Origin: CAYSRM01 sp964475205
GTDB taxonomy: Bacteria; Verrucomicrobiota; Kiritimatiellia; UBA8416; CAYSRM01
Direction: 5' to 3'
Assembly: GCA_964475205.1 (NCBI GenBank)
Contig: CAYYVQ010000006.1
Location: 18,482-82,481 of the forward strand
Length of the DNA: 64,000 nt
Shown here: positions 55,701-62,634 of the stretch, one piece after another
Layout of the letters: each line of letters opens with the position of its first letter
How positions within the stretch are numbered: the first letter of the stretch is position 1
Position numbers and translations under genes: made by a program
Notes under the pieces: generated by a model
Databases searched by the model: none
What the model saw: the letters and a program-made list of their open reading frames with translations, nothing else
Told to the model about the DNA's origin: nothing

Positions 55701-56058
55701 GCACACCCTGCTCACACGTAAAGCGTCGAACCAGCTTAAGCTCGACATGAAGGAAGCCGCCCTGCATAGCCTGGACCAGGCGCTGAAATATAAGCCCGAT
55801 TACGTCCCTGCGCTTGTTGCGGCTTCGGGAATCCACGGCATGCTTGGGAATTACGAAAAGAGCATAGAATATGGTTTTACGGCGCTCGACGAGGACCCGA
55901 AACAGATCCGGGCCTACCGGAACCTTATTGCCGCCCTTCTGAGAATAGACCAGTTCGGTGAGGCCGCCCGGGTAGCTCAACAGGGCCTGCAATGGTTTCC
56001 AAACGATCAGATGCTCCAAAATGTCCTGATACAAACCAGGCAACACATAGAGGAATGA
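52729..56058 (+). CDS. Fused MFS-like/spermidine-synthase-like/TPR protein
   Basis: Protein of about 1109 residues. The first 480 hold some 14 membrane helices of the MFS-like part (FLSGFSALIYQVLWVRLLTK at the start, repeated as SGFCGMGYEVVWTRLIAL). A spermidine-synthase-like Rossmann domain follows (about 570-770, DALVVGLASGITAG, LDVLEISPEVV, DVIMSEPSNPWMAG). A TPR tail occupies about 925-1109 (YRRAALSYAEAVGYMPDF). The fusion is common in PVC and Deltaproteobacteria with unknown activity. The synthase part lacks the polyamine-binding YDVI..DSSDP pattern, so an aminopropyl transferase function is doubtful. The ATG at 52729 is preferred over a TTG at 52714. Confidence 0.82.
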   Translation: MKLTNNTSKLDKAIVLMFFLSGFSALIYQVLWVRLLTKYVGGSAFSISIVLTVFMGGMALGSIIAARFVDRIRETNGLILLYGLMQAVIGACGILIPVLIIFFKPLYQMLYSAFYEQFLVYNVLASLFSVVILLVPTSLMGATLPALSRYYLRTFPKMGTRIGKLYGINTLAAALGALICGLWMVYKFGVYGSLGIAVAINLSIAMACFVLVGRGVRWKSLLSLVSVPLKQADGKSTNVKGVLLILAVSGFCGMGYEVVWTRLIALLVGPTTYSFSIVLFTFITGLALGSMLFGKLCDKTRRPFALLIFTQLGACLLGLATSHILGSSQVFFSKLLYEFKDQFFMLEFRKSLALFAFMLPPTLLFGAAFPIATKVHTINLKTVGKSVGSLYAANTVGALFGSFLTGFALIPFLGKTNSISLLVIGQAFTAIVVLSFYSLRSKNGGAANSIGMASGKRLLAPVLSMGIVIIILAFPFPNWNTASLASALYQRFDRIKPALECMNSMSALLNPARHNDIVPSDNNEIVYINDGIGGFIAVGQSINELGASNVFLSISGKTDASTRHDMSTMTLSGQIPMLFHPDPQDALVVGLASGITAGEMLHYPISQLDVLEISPEVVDACSFFAPWNNNVLSDPRAKIITQDARTHLALSERKYDVIMSEPSNPWMAGVASLFTLEYFQDVKASMKPGGIFVQWFQTYQTDWPAFSMMGATLSKVFPNMILMRSDTEGADFLFVCFKDDQAALSLETASKQMEYARLSTNMEMTRPELLFPLVLSTKPTELFADQPLTHTENRPYLEYLAPRSLYSGGRDIIDTVMKQKEISPAIHKGLNAFSNLSVRVEFAAFMASMNVMPFNLVNQTNMPPTIEARLDRIHGDYSRNNMVADYSAIVIPEYKNQCLSIHEAVLNRRKQKLSSGSAANHVLARICFALGDVHRASNDYRRAALSYAEAVGYMPDFRLALRNLAASYERIGQYGKAIETLDRLLGQTPKSHTLLTRKASNQLKLDMKEAALHSLDQALKYKPDYVPALVAASGIHGMLGNYEKSIEYGFTALDEDPKQIRAYRNLIAALLRIDQFGEAARVAQQGLQWFPNDQMLQNVLIQTRQHIEE

Positions 56059-56100
56059 TACCAGGGAGCAAAAACTACTAAATACGCTAAATACACAAAA

Positions 56101-56140
56101 AACCTGCCGGATCTTTGCTCCGGCAGGTTCTTCCTTTTAG
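56101..56140 (+). terminator. Rho-independent terminator
   Basis: Stem AACCTGCCGGA/TCCGGCAGGTT (11 bp, 56101-56111 and 56119-56129) with loop TCTTTGC, then TTCCTTTT. It is 42 bp after the stop of the fused synthase gene. The flanks CTACTAAATACGCTAAATAC and ATATTTCGCGCGTTTTCG form a larger imperfect palindrome around it. Confidence 0.85.
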
Positions 56141-56176
56141 CATATTTCGCGCGTTTTCGTAGTCTTTCTTCCTCTC

Positions 56177-56800
56177 TTACTGCAATTCAAAGCCCATCTC
56201 TTCAAGTAACTCACGCGCCTTAACATGATTGGGCGGCGAAAGATTCAAGCCCTTCCGGTCCAGTTCAGGTTCCGTGTTCCACGGAGACATTGCGCAACGG
56301 GGAAACGGTGTCGGCAACAGACCTATAAGCAATCCGATTGCCCTGACGGACTCTTTCTTTACCCGTTTTTCGTATTTAGCCATTGCAAACTTGTCGTCCA
56401 TTTTTCTGAGCCGCAACGACCATACATTAAGGAAAGCCACTTTGTCGTTTTTAAAAATACCGATCTGGAAGTCTTTTTTCCAATGCCTGTTGACAAGAAC
56501 TATAGCGCCCTTCTGGTTTTCCTGCAGCATCCCGCTGATTTTCTCAGCAGTCTCTTCCGGTGATGCCGACAGTCTGATCTTTTTTTTCGACACCTCAAAG
56601 TTTACACCGTGATATGAATCAGAAAGATGTCGTTCAACGCTGCTTACCAGGTTTGAGTTCAGTCCGCGGGTAGTCATAATAACAAAAGAATTTTCTTTTT
56701 CCGTGTCTTCCGCCGGATATACGGTTTCTGCAGACAGTAACAGGGCAAGACATACGCTGAACCCGGATATCGTAAGAAATTTCCATTTAATCTTTCTCAT
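56177..56800 (-). CDS. Degenerate zincin-like secreted protein
   Basis: Protein of 207 residues with a signal peptide (about 6-28, KWKFLTISGFSVCLALLLSA). The C-terminal half resembles archaemetzincins in order of segments (VNRHWKKDFQIGIFKNDK, RVKKESVRAIGLLIGLLP, PRCAMSPWNTEPELDRKGLNL). The HExxH zinc helix position reads RAIGLL with no histidine. The expected downstream PxCVM turn is kept as PRCAM. If the resemblance is real, this is a catalytically dead relative. The start at 56800 lacks a strong ribosome site. The frame is open to 56884. Confidence 0.5.
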   Translation of the reverse strand: MRKIKWKFLTISGFSVCLALLLSAETVYPAEDTEKENSFVIMTTRGLNSNLVSSVERHLSDSYHGVNFEVSKKKIRLSASPEETAEKISGMLQENQKGAIVLVNRHWKKDFQIGIFKNDKVAFLNVWSLRLRKMDDKFAMAKYEKRVKKESVRAIGLLIGLLPTPFPRCAMSPWNTEPELDRKGLNLSPPNHVKARELLEEMGFELQ

Positions 56801-57012
56801 GACATCAATTATATTATCACTACCGCACTTTACGCAATAATTTTTGAAGCGCCAAATGGCGCGCCTACCGCGTATCACACTCACTAAATAACACTAAACT
56901 TCCGTATCCTTTCGTGAGTTTCGTGGTTAATTACTCTCCCCCTCCGGTGTCCTTCCGTGCCTGCCAGCCCTTCTGTCTTTGTGCTCTCTGCTATCGTTGT
57001 GGTGAGTTCTCT

Positions 57013-58164
57013 TCACCTGAACCATTTTCCCGGAGTCAGACTGCGAAGGAAACGGTCTACAGGGATGCATGGCACATCGTCAATTAGAACCTCATCCTGT
57101 CCTCGATAGACCAGATAAGCCTGTGACTGCGGATAGTCTGTCTTGAAAGAATGCAGCGAACGCAAATCCGTCCGGTGAACTCTGGTTGAATTCTTTACCT
57201 CAATCGCGAAGAATCCGCAATCACCATAAACAACAAAATCGACTTCGGAGCCCCCCTTTGTGCGCCAGTACGACAATGCTGCGTCATAACCGGAATAATC
57301 GATCCACGCCCGCAAATGTTGCGCAACAAGTCCTTCCAAAGCCGGCCCTTCAAGCTCTGTCCCCTTGTCAAGCGGCCCCTTCGGTCGCAAGGAACGATAT
57401 ACCCCAGCATCAAAGAAAAAAAGTTTCGGATGCGACACCAGTTCGCGTTTAGCCTTCCTCGTAAACACATTCAGTCTGTATCCCAGGAGAAGATCCTCGA
57501 AAATGCCGATATAGTTCTCAACAACTTTTCTCTGCACTTCGCACTCTCGGGCAACATTGCTGATGTTAAGTTGAGCTGCGTGCGAAAATGTGGCTGCTTC
57601 GAGAAACCGTGTAAAATCACCGACTCTACGCACAAGACCTTCCTGTTGAACTTCGTCGCGCACATACAAACCAGCATAAGCGCGAAGTGTTCCCTCGGCG
57701 TCGGCGGAGTCAAGAACAACAGGAAGCAGGCCGTATCTCAGAGCGCTGGCAATGCTGAACGCATCGCCAAGTTCCGAGGCCATGAACGGATGCATATGAT
57801 GCATCACGGCTCTCCCTGCAAGCAAATCCACTCCGGTCCTCTTTAACTTTCTTGAACTTGAGCCAGTCAACACAAAGCGCCACCCTCTCTTTTCTTCGAT
57901 CAGCAAGTGAACCAGCGACAGAAGTTGCGGCACTCTCTGGATTTCATCAATCACAACCACCTTGCTCCCGCGCCCGGCTTCAAGTCTTTCCCTCAGCCGC
58001 TCCGGGCGCGCCGAAAGTGATCTCGAAGTCTCCGGATCAAGCAGGTCAAGGTACACTGCATCCTTATAGACGCTCTTCACATATGTAGATTTCCCGGTTC
58101 CGCGCGGACCGAAAAGAAAAAAACTCTGTTCTGAGGGGTTAAAATATCGACTTATTGTTTCCAT
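57013..58164 (-). CDS. AAA ATPase with DUF4143 domain (copy 1)
   Basis: Protein of 383 residues. It has an AAA core with Walker A FGPRGTGKST (about 18-27) and Walker B VVVIDEIQRV (about 69-78), sensor-like LTGSSSRKLK, then a C-terminal DUF4143 domain containing the nuclease-like residues SEVDFVVYG and FAIEVKNS (about 305-330). DUF4143 ATPases are common in many copies, but their role is unproven. The E-V-D and E-V-K pattern suggests a PD-(D/E)xK-type nuclease fold. It is on the minus strand next to repeat-derived sequences. It is a paralogue of the gene at 61245. Confidence 0.87.
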   Translation of the reverse strand: METISRYFNPSEQSFFLFGPRGTGKSTYVKSVYKDAVYLDLLDPETSRSLSARPERLRERLEAGRGSKVVVIDEIQRVPQLLSLVHLLIEEKRGWRFVLTGSSSRKLKRTGVDLLAGRAVMHHMHPFMASELGDAFSIASALRYGLLPVVLDSADAEGTLRAYAGLYVRDEVQQEGLVRRVGDFTRFLEAATFSHAAQLNISNVARECEVQRKVVENYIGIFEDLLLGYRLNVFTRKAKRELVSHPKLFFFDAGVYRSLRPKGPLDKGTELEGPALEGLVAQHLRAWIDYSGYDAALSYWRTKGGSEVDFVVYGDCGFFAIEVKNSTRVHRTDLRSLHSFKTDYPQSQAYLVYRGQDEVLIDDVPCIPVDRFLRSLTPGKWFR

Positions 58165-58437
58165 ATTGCGACCTTAAATGGCATTAACACTTCCAATATT
58201 ACACAATCAGAGAGAAAGTCAACACAAAACCAAAAAACATTCACCACAAAGAGCACAGACGTTACCTTTTCACCTTGTGCTCTCTGCGATCCTTTGTGGC
58301 GAATTTCTTTGCTCTCCTTTCTTTCGCGCCCTTCCGCGGATTTCGTAGTCTCTTGTTCTTCTGTATTGATTCTCTATCAAATATGGTGCATACTGTGAAT
58401 CAGAGTGGATCATTTATTTGTTCACATGGAGGTAAAA
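58165..58437. other. Spacer with inverted repeat and vapBC promoter
   Basis: 273 bp between two divergent genes. CACAAAGAGCACA (near 58239) and TGTGCTCTCTGC with CCTTTGTGG (near 58279) form a long imperfect palindrome, a type that also flanks 56993-57005. A promoter-like TTGATT (58366-58371) and CATACT (58389-58394), 17 bp apart, precede the antitoxin gene. TGATTC (58367-58372) and GAATCA (58397-58402) lie inverted about it and could be an autoregulatory operator. Confidence 0.55.
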
Positions 58438-58692
58438 ATGTCATCAATAACAATACACGGACTGGATAAGGAAACGGATCAGAAATTGCGGGAAGTTGCC
58501 CGAAGCGAGAGAACCAGTATTAACCGAACTCTCAAGAAACTGCTTCGGACTTCGCTGGGGATCGCGCCCCAACCGACCGATCATCGTGAGCATTTCACGG
58601 ATTTATGCGGCGCGTGGTCGGACAAAGATCTGGCTGAATTCAAGAAAGCCACCACGGACTTCGACAAGGTCAACCATGAGGACTGGAAATGA
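58438..58692 (+). CDS. vapB: VapB-type (FitA-like RHH) antitoxin
   Basis: Antitoxin of 84 residues. The N-terminal ribbon-helix-helix is SSITIHGLDKETDQKLREVA (about 2-21) with the second helix TSINRTLKKLLRTSLGI. The acidic tail FTDLCGAWSDKDLAEF fits the toxin-binding segment. GGAGGT lies five bases before the ATG at 58438. An upstream open stretch from 58405 is not needed. The toxin gene overlaps by 4 bp (ATGA), the usual antitoxin-first order. Autorepression through the inverted repeat at its promoter is likely but unproven. Confidence 0.87.
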   Translation: MSSITIHGLDKETDQKLREVARSERTSINRTLKKLLRTSLGIAPQPTDHREHFTDLCGAWSDKDLAEFKKATTDFDKVNHEDWK

Positions 58693-59084
58693 AGAAAATC
58701 CTTCTGGATACAAATGCTTATACATCCTATCTGGCTGGAGATACTCAGATACTTGATCTTTTAGCCGGAGCTGAAACTGTCTACATGTCTATATTTGTTC
58801 TCGGCGAGCTCGAAGCCGGCTTTCGTGGCGGTCGCAAGATAGCACGGAATCGAGAAATTCTGGCGGCTTTTTTTGCCAAGCCCGGAGTACGTATTCTTGA
58901 TGCGACAAAAGAAACTGCCGACATATTTGGCGAGGTTAAGCAGAAGTTGAAAGAGGCTGGAAAACCAATTCCCATCAACGATGTCTGGATTGCGTCTCAC
59001 ACAATTGAAACCGGTTCGGTACTTATCACCCGTGATTCGCACTTCAGAAAAGTTGCAGGCCTCAGGCTATGGGATCAAGGATGA
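58689..59084 (+). CDS. vapC: VapC-type PIN-domain toxin
   Basis: PIN-domain RNase of 131 residues, expected to cut tRNA or rRNA. Acidic site residues are D7 (ILLDTNAY), E43 (LGELEAGF), D98 (INDVWIASHTI) and D116 (ITRDSHF). All four are present, so it should be active. It forms the operon with the RHH antitoxin upstream. The module sits between two DUF4143 ATPase genes and an identical copy of a repeat element (59132), i.e. in accessory DNA. Confidence 0.9.
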   Translation: MKKILLDTNAYTSYLAGDTQILDLLAGAETVYMSIFVLGELEAGFRGGRKIARNREILAAFFAKPGVRILDATKETADIFGEVKQKLKEAGKPIPINDVWIASHTIETGSVLITRDSHFRKVAGLRLWDQG

Positions 59085-59131
59085 AACACCCTAAACGAAT
59101 TAAGAATAAGAGAATCACAACCACGAAACTC

Positions 59132-59317
59132 ACTAACCTGAATTATGCGCCCAAAAGGAAGGCATTACCACGGATTACACTGATAACACGGATGAATCGG
59201 AAGCTCGCCCGGATTTCTCCCCAAAATCAGTGCCATCCGTGTAATCCGTGGTAAGTGTCTCCTGCTCATAGCGTTTGCCTGTGATGCATTCGAGTTGATG
59301 AATAGATCAGGCTAAAT
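59132..59317. repeat. 186-bp TIR element, copy B
   Basis: Base-for-base identical to copy A at 48687-48872. It lies 47 bp after vapC and is the main content of the 347-bp spacer before the second DUF4143 gene. The rest of that spacer is a CTTTCGTGAGTTTCGTGGTT-type repeat seen also near 56920 and 61117. Confidence 0.92.
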
Positions 59318-59431
59318 TTTTTCGTGTCCTTTCGTGAGTTTCGTGGTTGCTAATCTTCGCTCTTCGTCTCTTCGGTAACTGCACTAAACTTTATCCTTGC
59401 AAATCGGGAGTTTACCTCCCAATATACAAGG

Positions 59432-60637
59432 ATGAAAAGTATATCTCGAAATCTTGAAGATCGTTTGGAGCAATATGCGAGCTACTTTCCGGTAACGGCT
59501 ATTCTCGGTCCGCGCCAATGCGGCAAGACAACTCTGGCGCGGCAATGGATAAGCAAGCGAAAGGATGCTCTATATCTCGACCTTGAGCTTCCCTCCGATC
59601 TTGCAAAGCTCCAATCGCCGGAGGATTTTCTTCGTCGGCATAGTGGCCGCCTGGTCTGTCTGGACGAAGTACAACGCCTGCCGGAAATTTTCCCTGTACT
59701 GCGCGCGCTGAGCGACCTGAATGGCGCCCCAGGTCAATTCCTTGTTCTTGGCTCGGCATCCCCGGAAATGATGCATCAGACGTCCGAATCGCTCGCAGGC
59801 AGAATAGGCTACCTGGAATTGACGCCCTTCGTGGAACGGGAAATCGGAGCGGAACATCGCGACACGCTCTGGATGCGAGGCGGATTTCCAAGAAGCTTTC
59901 TCGCTCCATCAGACGAATTATCAAGGGCATGGCTCGACAACTTTATCCTGACATTTCTTGAGCGCGACATCCCACAGTTCGGCATCAGGATATCGCCGGT
60001 TATTCTTCGCAGATTCTGGCAGATGTGCGCCCATTTCCACGGAGAACTGTGGAACCACTCTAAGGTTGCCGGATCCCTGGGAACATCGGGCAAGACCGTA
60101 TCGCACTACCTTGCTGTTCTGGAAAACTCGTACATGTTAAGAAGGCTCCAGCCTTATAATGCTAATGTTAAGAAGCGTCTTACCAGGTCATCGCGCGTGT
60201 ATATACGCGACACAGGTCTGCTGCACAGGCTACTGGGCATCGACGACCGCGATGCTCTGGATGGCCATCCGGTAAAGGGCAATTCGTGGGAATCTTATGT
60301 TATCGAGCAAATTTCTGAAGCCGTTCCGGAAGCAGAGCTTTTCTTCTATCGAACTGCCGCGGGCGCTGAAATTGACCTTGTCATACGTCGTGGCAACGCT
60401 GTTTATGCCGTGGAAATTAAAGCTTCTTCATCTCCGAAACTGGAAAAGGGCTTTCACCTGGCTTTGCAGGACGTCAAGCCACGCCACGCGTGGATAGCAG
60501 CTCCGGTAACCGGGAGTTTTCTGTTGCCGGGCAACATCGAAGTAGCCTCCCCGCAATCAATATGCGAGTCGCTCCATGCAAACAAAACACATGAAGGAAA
60601 AGAAAATCACAACCACGAAACTCACGAAATACACTAA
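59432..60637 (+). CDS. AAA ATPase with DUF4143 domain (copy 2)
   Basis: Protein of 401 residues of a different DUF4143 subgroup from the other two copies. Walker A is LGPRQCGKTT (about 25-34), Walker B is LVCLDEVQRLP, and then come a winged-helix-like stretch (VAGSLGTSGKTVSHYLAVLENSY) and the C-terminal nuclease-like GAEIDLVIRRGNAVYAVEIKAS segment. Subgroups with GPRQCGKTT are the most widespread form. The last 10 residues (NHNHETHEIH) derive from repeat sequence, so the natural C-terminus may have been lengthened by it. Function unknown. Confidence 0.87.
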   Translation: MKSISRNLEDRLEQYASYFPVTAILGPRQCGKTTLARQWISKRKDALYLDLELPSDLAKLQSPEDFLRRHSGRLVCLDEVQRLPEIFPVLRALSDLNGAPGQFLVLGSASPEMMHQTSESLAGRIGYLELTPFVEREIGAEHRDTLWMRGGFPRSFLAPSDELSRAWLDNFILTFLERDIPQFGIRISPVILRRFWQMCAHFHGELWNHSKVAGSLGTSGKTVSHYLAVLENSYMLRRLQPYNANVKKRLTRSSRVYIRDTGLLHRLLGIDDRDALDGHPVKGNSWESYVIEQISEAVPEAELFFYRTAAGAEIDLVIRRGNAVYAVEIKASSSPKLEKGFHLALQDVKPRHAWIAAPVTGSFLLPGNIEVASPQSICESLHANKTHEGKENHNHETHEIH

Positions 60638-61244
60638 ATCTTCAGTAATCCTATAAAGAGCAGTTGAACCACGAATGCACACCTGTCTGCGTGCGGACAC
60701 GCACAGGCAGGCGAATAGACACGAATAAATGAGGGTATTATCCACAATGCAACTGCACCCATTTGGTGCAGGGTTCAATGTGCTCATGAAGTTTTCTTTT
60801 GATGCTTTTTCCAGCTATTTCAAAACATTAGTGCTATTTAGTGTCCATTAGTGGTTTTCTACTGCCGGATTCAGGGTAATTCTCATTATGGCCTCTTTCC
60901 GCCAAAACCTATTCGTATGACGATGTGCGTAGTAGCGCGGGCTTCACCGAAGCCCGGCGCTGTTCGGGCCTCGGCTTCGGTGAAGCCGGGCCTACTCGCG
61001 CGTGGCTGCAATATCGTTCCGGACTCTGGCCACGCCAAACGCGGCAAAATGGCCATAATTATTGCTGCTAAATCTTTCGTGTCCTTTCGTGCCTGCCCGC
61101 CGCCACCCTCTTTCGTGACCTTTCGTGAGTTTCGTGGTTGGTAATCTGCATGAGTTGAGTTTTTTCTTGAAGTTTGTCGCTTCCAATCTCATACTTCTAT
61201 CAAAACTGGCTAATTACTGTGCCATATCTTGAGAAAATTATAAA
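60638..61244. other. 607-bp spacer with REP-like hairpins
   Basis: No gene seen. A hairpin at about 60682-60711 (CTGTCTGCGTGCGG / CACGCACAGGCAG) is an inverted version of that at 36370-36402. A larger imperfect hairpin at 60929-60995 has arms with GGGCTTCACCGAAGCCCGG and CGGCTTCGGTGAAGCCGGG. A 27-bp stretch at 61075-61101 is identical to 62451-62477. CTTTCGTGAGTTTCGTGGTT lies near 61117. These are noncoding repeats, possibly acting as transcription barriers. Confidence 0.65.
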
Positions 61245-62393
61245 ATGTATAATAGAAGAATAGCTATTCCAGAAAACAGTTTTTTTCTCTTTGGCCCACG
61301 GTCCACGGGAAAGTCAACATGGCTGAATGCTCATTTTGCTGCCACAATGACTTATGACCTGCTCAAAACAGGCGATTTTCTGCGCTTTAATGCGGACCCC
61401 GGAACGCTGTATGCCGAGACACGCATGCTCAAACCGGGGCAGTGGGTCGTGATCGACGAAATCCAACGTGTCCCGGCGCTGTTGAATGAAGTCCACCGAC
61501 TAATGGAAGATCACCGCATCCTTTTTGCGATGTCCGGATCAAGCGCGAGGAAATTGCGAAAAGGCGGCACCAACCTACTGGCGGGAAGAGCAGTTGTGAA
61601 ACACATCTTTCCCCTTGTATCAGCGGAAATGAATTTCGACTTCGATCCGTCACTCGCTATAAGGTTCGGAACACTTCCTCTTTCAATTCAAAGTAATGAC
61701 CCCGTTGATTTCCTGAAAGCTTACGTCGACACCTACTTGCGCGAGGAAATCCAGGCGGAAGCGCTTACACGGAACCTGGGCGCATTCAGCCGTTTTCTTG
61801 AGGTCGCCGCCCGTCAGAATGGACAAGTTACGAACCTTTCGGGTATTGCGCGCGACACCGCCGTGAACCGGCATACCGTGGCTACCTACTTTGAGATACT
61901 TTGCGATACATTGATAGGTTTCTGGCTGCCCGTCTGGCGTTTGAAGCCACGGAACCGGCAGGTTCAGCAGCCAAAGTTCTATCTTTTCGATAGCGGTGTG
62001 GCGCGAGCATTATCCGGCCGGTTGCCCTACCCTCCGTCACCGGAAGAGGAAGGCGTACTACTTGAGACATTTCTTCTAAATGAAATCCGCGCTTACCTTG
62101 AATATTCAAAGACCTATTATCCGGTTCATTATTGGCGCAGCTATACAGGCATGGAGGTGGATGTTTTCTGCGAGACAAAGAACGGATTCACCGCAATTGA
62201 AATCAAATCTTCAAAAAGATGGGACAAAACATTCAACAAAGGTCTGAACGCTGTTCGCCGCGAACTAGCAGACCGCAGAGTGCATTGCTTCGGCGTATAT
62301 CGAGGGGATAAGCCGATGCTTTTCGATGATGTTACCATCCTTCCTGTTCTCGATTTTTTGAAAAGATTGTGGCAAGGAGAAATCCTGCCGTAG
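61245..62393 (+). CDS. AAA ATPase with DUF4143 domain (copy 3)
   Basis: Protein of 382 residues, a close paralogue of the 57013 product. Shared stretches are NSFFLFGPRSTGKST (Walker A, with S for G at the fourth position), VVIDEIQRVP, GSSARKLRKGGTNLLAGRAV and the DUF4143 nuclease-like GMEVDVFCETKNGFTAIEIKSS. The ribosome site is poor (GAGAAA) and a TATAAT-like stretch overlaps the first codons. The transcript probably ends in the repeat-rich 62394-62582 region. Confidence 0.87.
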   Translation: MYNRRIAIPENSFFLFGPRSTGKSTWLNAHFAATMTYDLLKTGDFLRFNADPGTLYAETRMLKPGQWVVIDEIQRVPALLNEVHRLMEDHRILFAMSGSSARKLRKGGTNLLAGRAVVKHIFPLVSAEMNFDFDPSLAIRFGTLPLSIQSNDPVDFLKAYVDTYLREEIQAEALTRNLGAFSRFLEVAARQNGQVTNLSGIARDTAVNRHTVATYFEILCDTLIGFWLPVWRLKPRNRQVQQPKFYLFDSGVARALSGRLPYPPSPEEEGVLLETFLLNEIRAYLEYSKTYYPVHYWRSYTGMEVDVFCETKNGFTAIEIKSSKRWDKTFNKGLNAVRRELADRRVHCFGVYRGDKPMLFDDVTILPVLDFLKRLWQGEILP

Positions 62394-62582
62394 CATGGCA
62401 AAGACGGGCTTTCGCCTCTTCGTGTTCTTCGTGATTAATTACTCTCCTTTTTTCGTGTCCTTTCGTGCCTGCCCGCCCCCCTCCCGCTGGTCGGGAGCAG
62501 GCGTGGCATTTCGTGGTTGCCCTCTCTGCTCTTCCCTCTCTGCATTCTTTGCGGTAAGTTCCCTGCTTTTCCCTGCATAAAA

Positions 62583-62614
62583 AAAGAGGAGAACGGAAAA
62601 CCGTTCTCCTCTTT
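62583..62614 (-). terminator. Rho-independent terminator (minus strand)
   Basis: Perfect 14-bp stem AAAGAGGAGAACGG/CCGTTCTCCTCTTT with an AAAA loop. On the minus strand the 3' arm runs into a T tract, so it ends the PEP-CTERM gene 20 bp downstream of its stop. The T run on the plus side is short, so plus-strand termination is weaker. Confidence 0.88.
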
Positions 62615-62634
62615 CAATAATCTCTTCTGCGTTT

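Noticed and set aside
52729..56058. Spermidine synthase as a polyamine enzyme
   Set aside because: It is fused to an MFS-like membrane part and lacks a clear aminopropyl-acceptor site. A polyamine route is already given by the nspC pair.
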